A stretch of 64,000 bases of DNA from Cepaea nemoralis (GCA_014155875.1 JACEFZ010021421.1:586001-650000), one strand, 5' to 3'. Counted from the stretch's first letter, positions 41,371-51,933 are shown. Program-made: numbers and translations. The notes: generated by a model from the letters alone, not told the origin.

Positions 41371-41526
41371 TTTGGCAGTGCCTCTCTGTTGGACATATAA
41401 TCGGAGTATTCCTCGGCCGTATCAAAGTCCCATCTCCCAACAGGACCTTTCTTATTGCCTTGGTCCATCTTTGTGAAATCAACTTCTTCATCAGAGTCAT
41501 CAATGGCATCAGCTGATTCCACCATG
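41371..41526 (-). CDS. IK: IK exon (GRWDFDT region)
   Basis: Encodes MVESADAIDDSDEEVDFTKM, DQGNKKGPVGRWDFDTAEEY and SDYMSNREALPK. The acidic stretch followed by KMDQGNKKGP.GRWDFDT is an IK hallmark. Acceptor AG at 41528-41527, donor GTAAGT from 41370. Confidence 0.95.
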
Positions 41527-41684
41527 CTGAAAAATCAATATCAGGTTTACTGTTTCAATCTGCAAACATGATGCCACACACTTTGCAAATTATTCTGCAC
41601 ACACATATGTATAGTATGTATATTTGACTGAACTTCATATAATGCCAGAAGCCAACTTTAATGTTTAGTCACTTGGGAAGTCAC

Positions 41685-41925
41685 TTAAAAGTCGACAGGG
41701 TCAACTTCATTGCACCGGGTTTTGTCCCATATGGCTCGGCCTCTTCCCGCAGCGCGGAAAGCATCGCACAAAGCATGAACTCCGTAGCTCTAGCGACGAC
41801 CCACAGGAGTCTCCGAAAAATTTAATTCGTGAACTGAAGGACGCGGCCCGGAATCGAAACCACAACCTTCGGAGCCCGAGCTAAACGGCTTGACCACTTC
41901 GCCACGAAGACTCCCGAAGACTTGG
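41685..41925 (-). repeat. SINE-3, full-length copy
   Basis: Reads AAAAGTCGACAGGGTCAACT, CATTGCACCGGGTTTTGTCC, GCATGAACTCCGTAGCTCTA, GGAATCGAAACCACAACCTT and CGGCTTGACCACTTCGCCAC. Both ends match the 20.4-kb copy. Confidence 0.85.
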
Positions 41926-41929
41926 GAAG

Positions 41930-42070
41930 GTTAACCCAGTCACACAAAAGCGAAGAAGAAGGATGTATTATCGGCCAACAAGGCACAAATATCACAGCTC
42001 TGCTGTAAACAGGCACAATGCATTTACATCCAAAACAAACATTTTGGATGAACGAAGAAGAGGAAGAATG
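41930..42070 (+). repeat. SINE-4 copy, diverged
   Basis: GGGAAGGTTAACCCAGTCAC, TATCACAGCTCTGCTGTAAA and CAGGCACAATGCATTTACAT, then GGATGAACGAAGAAGAGGAAG tail. Confidence 0.75.
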
Positions 42071-42284
42071 ACTGGTTGGTTGTGTAAAAAACAAAACAAA
42101 TGGCATACTGTATTTAAATTATGCATGTCACAAAAGGTGAGATTGGTTACCTCAACCCATAGAAAACTTTAGCTACAAAAATTCAACCAATCATGAACGA
42201 GTCTACAAATGGCCGGTGTGAGTTGGTAGAGTGTGTATTCCCCATTGGGAGTAAAGACAGAAGAAGAACAACAGCTCAATATAA

Positions 42285-42600
42285 AACAATTCTTCTTTCG
42301 TTCGCTTGAAATTTGTTTATATCTGCAATATTGTCTCTTGTATGAACTTCACTGTCTTTTTAAGTTCACTCAGAGGTCAATAAAATTCCATTGTCGTTTC
42401 TCTAGACCAGAAGGTTTGCCTAGGTATGTCATATTTTGGGCAGTCTTGGAGTACGTGATCTGTGATGCCAATCCATATATGCACATGGCTGATTCTCCAA
42501 TCTTGAATTTAGTGCACATGTGGTTGCATAATCAATTATTTCCAGTTCTGAGGTGCAAAATAATGATTAGTTCTGGTCTGTCCATAAAATGATAATCGTT
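42285..42600 (-). mobile_element. LINE-B 3' fragment
   Basis: In reverse it matches LINE-B at about 27040-27297: AAGTTCACTCAGAGGTCAAT, GGTTTGCCTAGGTATGTCAT, TTGGGCAGTCTTGGAGTACG and GCACATGTGGTTGCATAATC. It includes the end missing at 27.3 kb. Frames are broken. Confidence 0.8.
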
Positions 42601-43288
42601 TTATGCTGGTGTTGGTGGTTTTTGGATTGATTTGATGATTCTTTTCTTTTGGTCACATAACAGTAATATCGAAGAAAATAAAAAATGAAAAGTACTTAAT
42701 TTGGTCACATGAAGTGACATAATTTACTGACAAACATAAAAGAGGGGAAAGTAGAGTTTCAAAGATATTGAGCCTAACTGAAAGTACAACAAATGTTTGG
42801 AACAGACATTGATGCCGCTGCCAGAATGCCAACTCAACAGTCCACCACTAAAATTACAGTTCATCATCGATGGAAGCGACAGTCACATGAAAATCAGCAG
42901 TTGCATACACATTACTGCATAAGGCAAAACCAGCTAGTTCAGCAATTGGCTGCCCGCCATTTTTCTGAACATGCAGTTCCCAATACAAACCACCAGGGAC
43001 AGATGTAAATTCATTTCACACGAAATCCACAGCTCACAGTGTCATTCCATGTATTTAACTCAGTAGCTGGGTGAAGGAACCATATACTACCAGTTGAACA
43101 TGAGGAAAATGCATAAGCAAATGGAAGTCTTCCGATAATGAAGCATGCAACATAAATTAGAGATCTTAAGAAAGTAGCTGCTCTGATTTGAAAACCACTG
43201 ATATTGTGAGTTTCTGTTGTTTCTTTAACACCATGAACCCATCTTTGCCTTATTTCCCCCCAAAGTTAAGTAAATATTATGTACTTAC
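42601..43288. other. IK intron, nothing recognised
   Basis: AT-rich, with no shared repeat or domain found. Confidence 0.4.
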
Positions 43289-43372
43289 CCTGGGTAACAT
43301 TCAGCATAGCTGTCAATGTCTGTCTTTGCCTTCAGCTTTATGAGTCGGTTTCTTTCTGCTTCAGCTTTCAGC
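43289..43372 (-). CDS. IK: IK exon (SYAECYPG)
   Basis: Encodes LKAEAERNRLIKLKAKTDID and SYAECYP, with split codons at both ends (Lys and Gly). SYAECYP is an IK signature. Acceptor AG 43374-43373, donor GTAAGTAC from 43288. Confidence 0.93.
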
Positions 43373-43429
43373 CTTAAAAGATATAAATTACAGCTTGAAT
43401 TAACAATAAATATAATAGAAAACAGAGGT

Positions 43430-43530
43430 GATTTACTGTAAATATACTGTAAAGACATTTACTGTAAATATACTGTAAAGACATTTACTGTATATGTACT
43501 GTAGAGAGATTTACTGTATATGTACTGTAG
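43430..43530 (+). repeat. 26-bp minisatellite, four units, split by a LINE fragment
   Basis: Units TTTACTGTAAATATACTGTA with AAGACA, then TTTACTGTATATGTACTGTA with GAGAGA. A further unit (TTACTGTATATGTACTGTAA) reappears at 44038, so about 510 bp have been inserted. Confidence 0.8.
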
Positions 43531-43564
43531 AGAGCAGTCCATTAGCCTTCATGATACCAGTGAT

Positions 43565-44000
43565 TAGCGGGGACTTAGATCATAAATATCTTTGTTGCTT
43601 CTTCTTTTCCACTCTCCACTTTGTGTATCCCTAATGGGCCCAAAGATGTGTCTTAAGACTTTGTTCTCAAAGGTTTGAAACAAGGCTTCGTCTCATTTAG
43701 TTGTACTCCAGGTTTCAGAGCCATACAGCACAACTGGTCTGATCAGTGTTTTGTATATTGTGATTTTGGTGTTACGAGATAGCGCCTTTGATTTTAGCAG
43801 ATGTTGTAGTGCATAGTATATCTTATTTCCAGAGTTGATTCTAGCTTTTATTTCTTCCCTTATTATGCTGGAGCATGTGAAAATTATACCCAGGTATTTG
43901 TATGTTTCCGTTCTTTTAATGGTCATATTATCTATTTGTATGTGGCCAGAGTTTTTAGCCGTTCCTTCTTTGAAATTACCATATATTCTGTCTTATCTTG
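43565..44000 (-). pseudogene. LINE RT C-terminal fragment
   Basis: The minus strand reads IKRTETYKYLGIIFTCSSII, GNKIYYALQHLLKSKALSRN and YKTLIRPVVLYGSETWSTTK, then after a stop a LF.TFENKVLRHIFGPIRDT-like end. The P.L.YG.E.W motif is common to RTE-like LINEs. This subfamily is not LINE-D. Confidence 0.75.
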
Positions 44001-44233
44001 ACATTTGTTGAGTATATATATATATATGCCGGCTTCGTTACTGTATATGTACTGTAAAGAAATTTATTGTCCATTCGGCCATGCTGACTTACACAGACGC
44101 TGATAATGTAAATCAGTTTCTGAAATGTACTTCAGAAAAACACACAAATGGAACATTTGCGAAGAAAAAAGACCTCATACTAAACAACAAATCTGATGTT
44201 TCAGTAATGTTTAAACAAGGAACAAAAACTCAC

Positions 44234-44265
44234 TTCTCCTTTTCCTCCTCCAGTTCTGCATATCC
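44234..44265 (-). CDS. IK: IK micro-exon (32 nt)
   Basis: GYAELEEEKE plus two bases of a Lys codon. Acceptor CTATCCAG (AG 44267-44266), donor GTGAGTTT from 44233. It is needed to keep phase between its neighbours: 69-nt phase 0 before, AA|G after. Too short for ordinary ORF detection. Confidence 0.85.
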
Positions 44266-44574
44266 CTGGATAGGAAAAACAAAAAGATAACATGTTGTCA
44301 ACTGCACACAACAACAACATCATCACACATTTAGTCATCATCGGGCTAGTCAGTCCAACAATAGGTTGAAGTCATTTGATCAAATCACTCCACTGTCCCC
44401 TGTTCTCGCCAATTCTCTTGAGATCAGTGTTAGTCAGAATCTTAGTACCCTATCATGCCCATAGTGATGTTGTTGTTTCTTGGACATCCTTTGTCCCCTT
44501 CCATTATTTTCAAATAGTGGACCTCCATAAACTAGATCGTGCCCACACCAAGGCAGTTTATATATCAGTTAGCC

Positions 44575-44830
44575 GCATGTCCTTTACAGGGTGTTGTAAT
44601 CAGCCCCAGCATTGATTGGCTATTTGCGATTTACTAGGCAATTTAATTCAGTAGTTTGCCATTGCTTTCTGAATAGCCAACGCCTCATACCATCGAAAGC
44701 AACACAAAGCGATCTTCTTTCAAATTGTCTGCAGCTGATTTTGAACCCCTGACTCAGTATGTCAGGGAATTGTGAAACTGTTTCATTATCTCCAAAGTCA
44801 CAGAGCCAGTTGGCCTACATGTCACACAAA
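44575..44830 (-). repeat. SINE-2 copy
   Basis: GCATGTCCTTTACAGGGTGT, CAGTAGTTTGCCATTGCTTT, AAAGCAACACAAAGCGATCT and TTTTGAACCCCTGACTC. It ends AGTCACAGAGCCAGTTGGCC. Confidence 0.7.
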
Positions 44831-45029
44831 TGACAACTTGCTTGGACTTTGATGACATGTACAGGCTGGTTTATTAACACTGAAATTAAAAAAACACACA
44901 CACACACAAAAGGGGTAGTGTGGAAAGCGGTTGGGTGATTAAATGAATCAAGTGATGGCTGGGAATCTGCAACATTTACCAGATTACCATATCATCAAGT
45001 CAAAAGGAGTGAAGGTAGCCAAAAAAAAA

Positions 45030-45150
45030 GAATTAATCAGCACAGAACTGGTGTTGCCAGCTATTATACGATGAGGAAGATACTGAGGAGGGGATCCAAG
45101 CACTTATGGGCTGATGTGCAGTGAGGAGAATCTGACGATTAACTAACTAA
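45030..45150 (+). mobile_element. LINE-A 3'-end fragment
   Basis: AATCAGCACAGAACTGGTGT, CTGAGGAGGGGATCCAAGCA and CTTATGGGCTGATGTGCAGT correspond to 2420-2540, with tail GATTAACTAACTAA. About 120 bp only. Confidence 0.8.
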
Positions 45151-45198
45151 AATAAAAAAAAAAAAGAAACCCCCCAAACAAAGAATATTGTTTCTTAC

Positions 45199-45267
45199 CC
45201 TGAATTTGTCATTGATTGCTGTGACCATTTCGCTGGCGGTCTGTTTGGGCTTGTCCTTAAACTCATC
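45199..45267 (-). CDS. IK: IK exon
   Basis: Encodes DEFKDKPKQTASEMVTAIND and KFR, matching the IK 'K.I..INEKF' region. Acceptor TTTTGCAG (AG 45269-45268), donor GTAAGAAA from 45198. Phase 0 in and out. Confidence 0.88.
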
Positions 45268-45384
45268 CTGCAAAAGAAAAACATAGAAGTATCAGAATAA
45301 ACATAGCAATCACCCATCAGCTCGCTATGAAACATAAACCTGTAGCAGGTATCCCTTTAATGTGCTCGTGTGCAGTTACTTTCT

Positions 45385-45625
45385 GCAGTGTCTTTTCCCC
45401 CACTGTCTGAAAGGCAGATCATTATGGCCTGGAGAGAATGGTGCTGCAAGGAGTGACCAGATGATCTGATCGACACTCAAAACTCTGAGGAAAGGCCAGA
45501 CGAACGTATAATCAGACTGTTACTGGTACCATTAGTACTAGGATGCAGATGTTGCAGATGAGGTCGTAGCACGTATGGGAATGTCCAGAGCGCTTTGATG
45601 TTGGTTCTTGACTCAACTCGACTCT
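45385..45625 (+). pseudogene. LINE-C relative, last ~70 codons
   Basis: Similar to 33830-34040: GGAGAGAATGGTGCTGCAAG, GAGTGACCAGATGATCTGAT, AATCAGACTGTTACTGGTAC and GTATGGGAATGTCCAGAGCG, ending GATGTTGGTTCTTGACTCAA. Frames broken. Confidence 0.65.
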
Positions 45626-45629
45626 CCAC

Positions 45630-46440
45630 TGTCTGTCTACTTTGTTTCCCTCTGTGGGGTTTTCCAAGTCTTTGACATGCCTCACTTACACTTACTAATA
45701 ACCTCTTTTGAGGGGAATGTGTCACAATGATTATACACCTCTAGTTCAGAGGTTGGCATTAAGACTTAGGCAAATCATCTATATAAGGTTAATTTTCTCT
45801 GGACACATTCCATCCAAGGAATCAGACCCTATCTACCCTATGGTAGGCTTTCTTTCCTAATAATTATGCCAGGGCCGCATCCTTATGGCCTACTCTTTGC
45901 AATTTCAAACTGCAGCATGATTTACTATGTGAACACTTCTATGTTTTCCCCATTACTCGATCTCACTCCCGAGAGATCAAAGCGGCGTCTGCTGTCATTG
46001 GAAACCAATGGTTCTCTTAAAAATACCCAGCTCTATGCCGGGATTATAATTTGGTAATCTCTGAGGTTGATTTGGACACGACAACTTCATAGCCATGCTA
46101 CTTCTCTGTCACAAACTTCTTTCTCAAGTTCGCACTAACTCCACTTTCTACATTTAGCTACTCAAGTTGAAAGGATAGATGACAGAGAAAATTAGAAACT
46201 GCTTCACAGCTGTTCCTAGCTCTTCAAGGCATCTGAATATTACCCTGAACTCTATGCTGAACACTAGATCACTGTAGAACAAGTTAAGAGCAGTCTGCAC
46301 AGAATGCAATGAAGTGCATAGAGTAGGGGTGAAAGTTCTTTGTGAAAGGTGAATGTTTAAAAATAATCAATCTATTCTTCACTTGCAAGTCCAGGCAAGT
46401 CCCTGCTGAAGTGGTCTGGTAATATCTGAAGAATGGGAAA
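45630..46440. other. IK intron, nothing firm recognised
   Basis: No domain. The phrase GGCCTACTCTTTGCAATTTC at 45888 resembles the edge of the 31-bp array at 57.5-57.75 kb, so an old dispersed repeat may be present. Confidence 0.35.
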
Positions 46441-46449
46441 TAGACAACC

Positions 46450-47110
46450 ATGAAAACTACAGGAGGCCAGAAGCCAGGGATTGGAAGCTCTATTGACAAC
46501 CACAGGAGGCCAGAAGCCATGGTCTGGAAAGCTCTATTGACAACCACTGGAGGCCAGAAGCCAGGGGCTGGAAGCTCTATTGACAACCACAGGAGGCCAG
46601 AAGCTATGGTCTGGAAAGCTCTATTGACAACCACAGGAAGCTAGAAGCTAGGGGTTAGAAGCTCTATTGACAACCACAGGAGGCCAGAAGCTAGGGGTTA
46701 GAACGAACAAACAAACTTAATTTTCAAAGGGTAACAAATTGGGCACGCAGGCCCGTCTTACATTCGGCCCTTCCAATCACTCATATTTCATTCATCAATA
46801 GTGCATTGATACATTCAGATAGGAAAAAAAAACATTGTCAAATGAATGTTGTAAGCACAAACAATGCAACAGAAGCTCTATTGACAACCACAGGAAGCCA
46901 GAAGCCAGGGGTTAGAAGCTCTACTGACAACCACAGGAAGCCAGAAGTCAAGGGTTAGAGAAACTATTGACAACCACAGGAGGCCAGAAGCCAGGATCTG
47001 GAAAGCTCTATTGACAACCACAGGAAGCCAGAAGCTAGGGATCAAATGCTTCATGACAACCACAGGAGGTCACAGTTAGGGACTGAGTGCTGCAAGACAA
47101 CCGCAGGAAG
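46450..47110 (+). repeat. 43-bp minisatellite interrupted by an AATAAA-tail repeat
   Basis: Units TCTATTGACAACCACAGGAG, GCCAGAAGCCAGGGGTTAGA and AGC. About six units lie before 46703 and five after 46870. The 46704-46869 block is foreign: GAACGAACAAACAAACTTAA through AACAAACAATGCAACAG. Confidence 0.85.
46704..46869 (-). repeat. AATAAA-tail retroposon inserted in the 43-bp array
   Basis: In reverse it ends GGGCCTGCGTGCCCAATTTG, TTACCCTTTGAAAATTAAGT and TTGTTCGTTC. It matches 56030-56205 along its whole length. AGAA at both junctions could be a short target duplication. Confidence 0.75.
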
Positions 47111-47495
47111 CCAGAAACCATGGACAAAGTCGTCCACAACAACCAATATTTTGCTGCAGCAACAACAGCAACCAGTCCTTAACGGTCTGATCCACAATTA
47201 GATCAGCTGCCATCTTCACATTTTCAGGCTCTTGCCATGATGATCCAGCCTGTCAAGTTCATCTTCCAGTGTTGCATTCACACTAAAACCATTGTCTTCC
47301 TTCTGCATCTTTTCCTTCCACTTGACCCTCAAGCATGGTTTTCTGGGTACTATATATTAAACATTCACCAGGTGCAAAGCAGAACAAACATATCTATCCA
47401 ACAAGAACAGTATTACAGAAGACTAGTTATTAAGACAAACAAAATAAAATATTGGAAAATTATTAAGTAAACAAAAAATTATTATGGAGGGAAGT
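47111..47495. other. IK intron, nothing recognised
   Basis: No shared repeat or domain. It starts with the last decayed 43-bp unit. Confidence 0.35.
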
Positions 47496-48325
47496 TAGTT
47501 AGTCGACAGATCATCCTCATTGCACATCGAACCATTCAGTCCATAAGTGCTCGGATCCCCTCCACAGTAAATCCCGCAGCATGTAGCGGCTCACGACACC
47601 AGTTCTGTGTTGGTTTATTACTTTGTTTGGCCACGCCTCTTTTAACTTGCTGTTCTCGCAGCCTGGCCATGGTTGTAGATTCCCAGTCATCGCTTGGTTC
47701 TCGTAAACGACTTACTTCTCGTAGAGCATTCAGAATGTCTGCCTGGTCCATGGCTCATCTGCCTTCCACAGTAGCCTCACCTGCGAGCTTGTCAGCCCGC
47801 TTATTCCCATGTACACATGCATGCCCAGCATGAAGATGAAACTAATCTTTGCCAGCCGAAACTGCTCCAGAGACAGCAGCCACTCTCTTCGGACCCACCC
47901 CATCCCTATTACCTTGAACATACTCATTGGGTCACTAAGGACACATGCCTGATTGAATGACTATGTCTCGAGCCATGTTATTGCTTTACTTACTGCCATG
48001 ACTTCCATAGTCAGGCTGCTTGAGGTCAAAGCTAAAGCGCCAGACTCTTCCTTCACACTTTTCCCTCCGGCCTGAGCCGTAAAGGCCCATGGACTTCTCA
48101 ATCCACGGATGACCGACCCATCCGTGTAAATGACCGCATCATCCTCAAATGAATTCTCGAAGATCAGAGCCTGTACCTTCGCCTCCACAGCAGCTGGATT
48201 TTCTTGTCTGCATTTCCTGTCTAGTTGGATGTACACTGAAAAAGATGTACAGAACTCTGTTGGCACTTGTACCCATTCCTCACCAGGTTCTATGTCCTCA
48301 AGTGAACACACCTGCTGAAGAAGTG
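47496..48325 (-). pseudogene. LINE-A fragment: RNase H and C-terminus
   Basis: The minus strand from 48325 reads VCSLEDIEPGEEWVQVPTEF, AVIYTDGSVIRGLRSPWAFT, AVSKAITWLET, a shifted RREWLLSLEQFRLAKISFIF, then MDQADILNALREVSRLREPS and the end RALMD. It is equivalent to 1695-2540 of the intact copy, 5' truncated in the middle of the gene and carrying at least two frame changes. Confidence 0.85.
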
Positions 48326-48409
48326 TACAGGGCAGGCAGGAAAGAGGACACCTTACCTGTACTGCATTGCTGTGTTAGTATACAAACGGGTCAAAGTAAA
48401 GAGAATGGG

Positions 48410-48625
48410 ATTTCACTGCAACAAGTTCTACCCCGCATGGCTCGGTTTCCTTTCTGGCCTGCGTGCCCAATTTGTGACCCTTTGAAAATAAAGTTTGTTC
48501 ATTTCGTAAAACGGCCTGCCAAAAGCTTCACACAGAGCAGGAGCCCCAGCGGAGACACGCAGTGACCTCAGAAAAAAATACACCCGTGAACCAAATGACA
48601 GTAAGAAACAAGGACACCTGACCTT
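48410..48625 (-). repeat. SINE-3 with an inserted AATAAA-tail segment
   Basis: TTCACTGCAACAAGTTCTAC, CCCGCATGGCTCGGTTTCC and the ACAGAGCAGGAGCCCCAGCG body are split by CCTGCGTGCCCAATTTGTGA, CCCTTTGAAAATAAAGTTTG at about 48458-48503. Confidence 0.65.
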
Positions 48626-48894
48626 TAATGCAAGAGGCATGCATCATGGCTACTTCACCATGGAGACATCCCATGTTGTTGTATATCTTTCAGTGCCTTG
48701 CTGGCTGGCATGGGCGATCATGCCTCTCCACAAATTACAATCTCCTGACGTTATGGATCAGTTCATGTATCGACTCCCTTCCATGCCATGACACAAGACT
48801 GTCAAGAATCTTCTCATGCTGTCTTCCTCTATCTCTCTTTCAGCAAATCTTTCCGGTTGTCACAACATGTTCCAGTTTTCGTCTTCTCATCCAT

Positions 48895-49510
48895 CTATCC
48901 ATCATGTGCCATGCCGGTAAGCGTGGGCGGTCATGTTTTGCCATCTCACTCGATCACCAGAGTCGTGGATCAGCTCCGTGTTTCTGTCTCGACCATGCCA
49001 TGTGGCCAAGCCATCCAGGTATTTAATCCTTGGTCTTCCCTTTGGTCTCCTCCCTTCGATCTTGCCAGTTGTCACCAAGTTCTCCAATTCATTTCTTCTC
49101 ATAACATGCCCAAATAATTTTGACTGTCTACGTCTAATGTCTCTAATCAGTTTACGATCTTCATTTGTTTCTTGTAGGACTTGTTCACTGGTTTTTCTGT
49201 CTGTCCATGGTATTCTTTGCATTTTCCTCAGAAACCACATTTCTACAGCCATCAGATGTTTTTCAGCTTGTCTGCTCATTGTCCACGCTTCACATCCATA
49301 TAAAAGTACAGGTTCTATGTAGCACTTCAACACTCTTTTTCTCGTTTCAATTGATATCTTTTTATTAGTCAGTATGTTTTTCATCTTGCAAAAAGCTACC
49401 TTTGCCATAGTAATTCTTGTTCTAATCTCTTCAAGGTATCTCCCATCAGATGTTATGACTGTTCCGAGATAGCTGTACCAATTCACTTGTTTAAGAATAT
49501 GTCCATTTAC
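48895..49510 (-). pseudogene. LINE-D, longest C-terminal copy
   Basis: One frame from about 49510 to the stop at 48902: YLGTVITSDGRYLEEIRTRI, MAKVAFCKMKNILTNKKISI, VLLYGCEAWTMSRQAEKHLM, WTDRKTSEQVLQETNEDRKL, RRRQSKLFGHVMRRNELENL, GRPRIKYLDGLATWHGRDRN and TELIHDSGDRVRWQNMTAHA. It is the best guide to the LINE-D 3' end. No RNase H. The RTE-like assignment is from the motif style. Confidence 0.85.
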
Positions 49511-49680
49511 TTGTATTCTCATAACGTGGCCAAAAAACGATGACTGCCTCTTTCTGATGTTTGTGATCAGGTTGTCTTTGCAAGTCAGCTTTTGTATATG
49601 TCCATCGTAATTATCTGAGTGAATAAAGCTGTTTTGTCTTATTATCCCCAGTTGTTTGAGTCTGATGATCATGTCAGAGG
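49511..49680 (-). pseudogene. Second RTE-like tail joined to LINE-D
   Basis: In the same frame the minus strand reads LIIRLKQLGIIRQNSFIH, then ITNIRKRQSSFFGHVMR, which repeats the FGHVMR motif found 400 bp further on. Two LINE pieces have therefore been fused. Confidence 0.55.
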
Positions 49681-49836
49681 GGACATAAGCTGGGTAGGAG
49701 AGAACCCAAGAAGCAAGCTATAGACGAATGAACAACATTACCCCTGGACAAACCGTAATCCAGTAAAGGCACAGACAAGTAAAATAAAACAAATAAGAAA
49801 TTTAAAAACGGGACAAGTGACTTGCAACATACATAC

Positions 49837-49990
49837 CTCCTCAACAGGCTTTTCAAAGTAGGAACGTTTCTGGGGCTTATCCTTGTCAAAATCTTTCTCC
49901 GCCCGTTCTCTCTCATATTCACGATCCTTCTTTTCTCGTTCTCTTTCATATTCACGATCCTTCTCTCGTTCTCTGTCTCTGTTCCTATCC
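49837..49990 (-). CDS. IK: IK exon (RED repeat, SYFEKP)
   Basis: DRNRDREREKDREYERERE, KKDREYERERAEKDFDKDKP and QKRSYFEKPVEE. The second half of the charged R/E/D tract contains an internal tandem duplication (KDREYERERE / KDREYERERA). SYFEKP is conserved in IK. Acceptor CTTTAG (AG 49992-49991), donor GTATGTATG from 49836. Confidence 0.93.
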
Positions 49991-50040
49991 CTAAAGACAT
50001 AAATAAATAAATAGTTATAGTTTCATACTGAGATAATGTT

Positions 50041-50170
50041 CATCATCATCATCAAGTGCCATGCCGATAGGCGCATGCCGTCATGGTTCGCCATATCACA
50101 CGGCCACCAGAGTCTCAAATCAGGTATGTGTTCTTGTCCCGACCATGCCATGCTGCCAAACCATTAAGGT
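50041..50170 (-). mobile_element. LINE-D terminal fragment
   Basis: CATCATCATCATCAAGTGCC tail, ATGCCGATAGGCGCATGCCG, ACACGGCCACCAGAGTC and GACCATGCCATGCTGCCAAA. About 125 bp. Confidence 0.75.
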
Positions 50171-50955
50171 TTTTCTCCGTTTGAAACAAAGGGCACATAC
50201 CAAGCCTTCCTATCTTTAATTATCTCTTGCAGTTTCTTCCAGGTCTTTCCCATTTTATTTATCTGTCTGTTTTTATCTTGGCCTTTCTCTAATTCGCTTA
50301 TGTTACTAGTTCCAGAGGCAGTATTTATAGTTATGATACTGATGGTTTTCTCAATCCAACATGCAGAGAGAGAAGATTCTTGACAGCCTGTTATATTGTC
50401 AGCATATGAAATGATACGTTCTGTTAGAGATCGCAAGATGTAGGAAAACATGATTGTCCATGTATGTCTGCAAGGCACATGATGATCTTATTCTTTCTGC
50501 TAGCTTAGAAATTAGCCTGCATCTGCCATTTTGTTTCCTGCATTAACTGCACTGTGTTCTGCAGGTTTTAATAGAATTTGACATCTAGAGTTGTTTCATC
50601 CAGCGCACAGAGGCAGCACGACCAGGCCCTCACTAACCAAGAAATTAGAGCATCTCTCTGAGGTGCGGCTATAATCATACTGAGTTCCCAGTCTGGCTAA
50701 CACTCCAAAGATCACCATGCCCATCTTCAGATATTAGCTAGACTAGGGTTACTGCACACAAACCATGGCTGAAGAAGCAGGTTGAACGAGACAGAAAGTT
50801 TTTTTCTTCTTCAAGAAACTGGACTGGATATTGCAGAACCGTTGGTTCCTGTCCTTGGGGAGAGGAAGGAAATCTCTGCAACACACTGGAGGTGGCACTT
50901 TGGTACTGGGTTAGGGAGAAAGTCTCCACACCAGCCTCAACCTAATAGATGCCAG
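50171..50955. other. IK intron with a possible LINE trace
   Basis: No firm feature. Minus-strand 50390-50440 (RSLTERIISYADNITG) has a YAD-like phrase in a frame broken on both sides. It may be decayed RT. Confidence 0.3.
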
Positions 50956-51120
50956 CTCTTTTCATGGCCGAGTGGCTAGAACACTGAATTTTCCTTCGGG
51001 AGATTCGGGTTCGAATCCTTGGAAATTTTTTTCTGTCGGGGGCAAAAATAAAATCCTAACCTGCACAGTACGCGGCGACTGCACTAGCCAGGCGGCCTTC
51101 ATTTCTCAGGCTCAAAGAAC
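50956..51120 (+). repeat. tRNA-headed SINE, unclassified
   Basis: CATGGCCGAGTGGCTAGAAC followed 30 bp later by TTCGGGTTCGAATCCTTGG makes a tRNA-like A-box/B-box pair, too short and mismatched for a tRNA gene. It continues into GCGGCGACTGCACTAGCCAG. Only this copy is seen. Confidence 0.55.
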
Positions 51121-51550
51121 CCCCCGCCATACACAGCAAGGTACTATATTGGCAGTAAATGACAGGTGCCCTAACATTGAAGCAATAAAATCAAGAGTTA
51201 TCTTCCATGGGCCGTCCAACCAACCAACTACCCCAAATGAGGACAATAAAATTGATTGTCCTTTTGGTCACATTTTGAAGTGAGAGTCTGGAAAATATTG
51301 TGATAACTGGGAAGATCAAGGCTATGAGAGACAGAGTTCAACAGAGGGGAGAAAATGCTGTATGGACTGGTAGGGATGCCGAGAAGACAATTAGCAGGCC
51401 AACTTATCAAAGACATAGAGGATAGCTGTAGCTGTGATCGCCTGTTCCATCTGGCATTGGAGGATAAGATTTCACAAAATGATTTTTTCTTAGGAAAGAT
51501 AAAATTTCACAAACAAAAAATTTTTTCTTAGGAAAAGATAAGATTTCACT
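51121..51550. other. IK intron, nothing recognised
   Basis: A short near-duplication GATTTTTTCTTAGGAAAGAT at 51481 and TTTTTTCTTAGGAAAAGATA at 51521 is the only pattern. Confidence 0.35.
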
Positions 51551-51735
51551 CACAAGAAGTTGGTTGCATAACCCTGACAGGTAGTCGCAGTCAACCCCAG
51601 CATTTTTTGGCTGTTTATGATTTCTTGGCAACTTTAAGTTCAGTAGTTTGCCATTGCTTTCTGAACGACCAGCACTCATACCATTTTATGAAAACCAATG
51701 TAAGGCGGTTGGCTGCCAAATTACAAATTTCTTAG
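51551..51735 (-). repeat. SINE-2 copy next to an IK exon
   Basis: GGTTGCATAACCCTGACAGG, TTTAAGTTCAGTAGTTTGCC, ATTGCTTTCTGAACGACCAG and AACCAATGTAAGGCGGTTGG. It ends about 45 bp from the donor of the next IK exon. Confidence 0.7.
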
Positions 51736-51780
51736 GAATAACCTTTAAAAAACTTGGTTTTTCCAATACAAGAAACATAC

Positions 51781-51933
51781 CTGTCTCGTTCCTTGTCCCT
51801 GCCACTTCTTTCTCTGTCCCTGTCACGGTCTGTTCTAATATCCCTGTCTTTATCATTGTCCTTTCTGTCTTTCTCCCTTCTGTCTTTTGGCTTACTGAAT
51901 GAGGGTTCATACTCTCCAAGCTCACCATAGATG
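51781..51933 (-). CDS. IK: IK exon (start of RED repeat)
   Basis: IYGELGEYEPSFSKPKDRRE, KDRKDNDKDRDIRTDRDRDR and ERSGRDKERD, with split codons at both ends. It corresponds to IFEDIGDYVPS and the first part of the Arg-Glu-Asp tract that gives RED its name. Acceptor TTTGCAG (AG 51935-51934), donor GTATGTTT from 51780. Confidence 0.93.

Noticed and set aside
48149..48565. 138-codon plus-strand ORF
   Set aside because: Antisense to LINE-A RNase H and running into SINE-3. No independent support.
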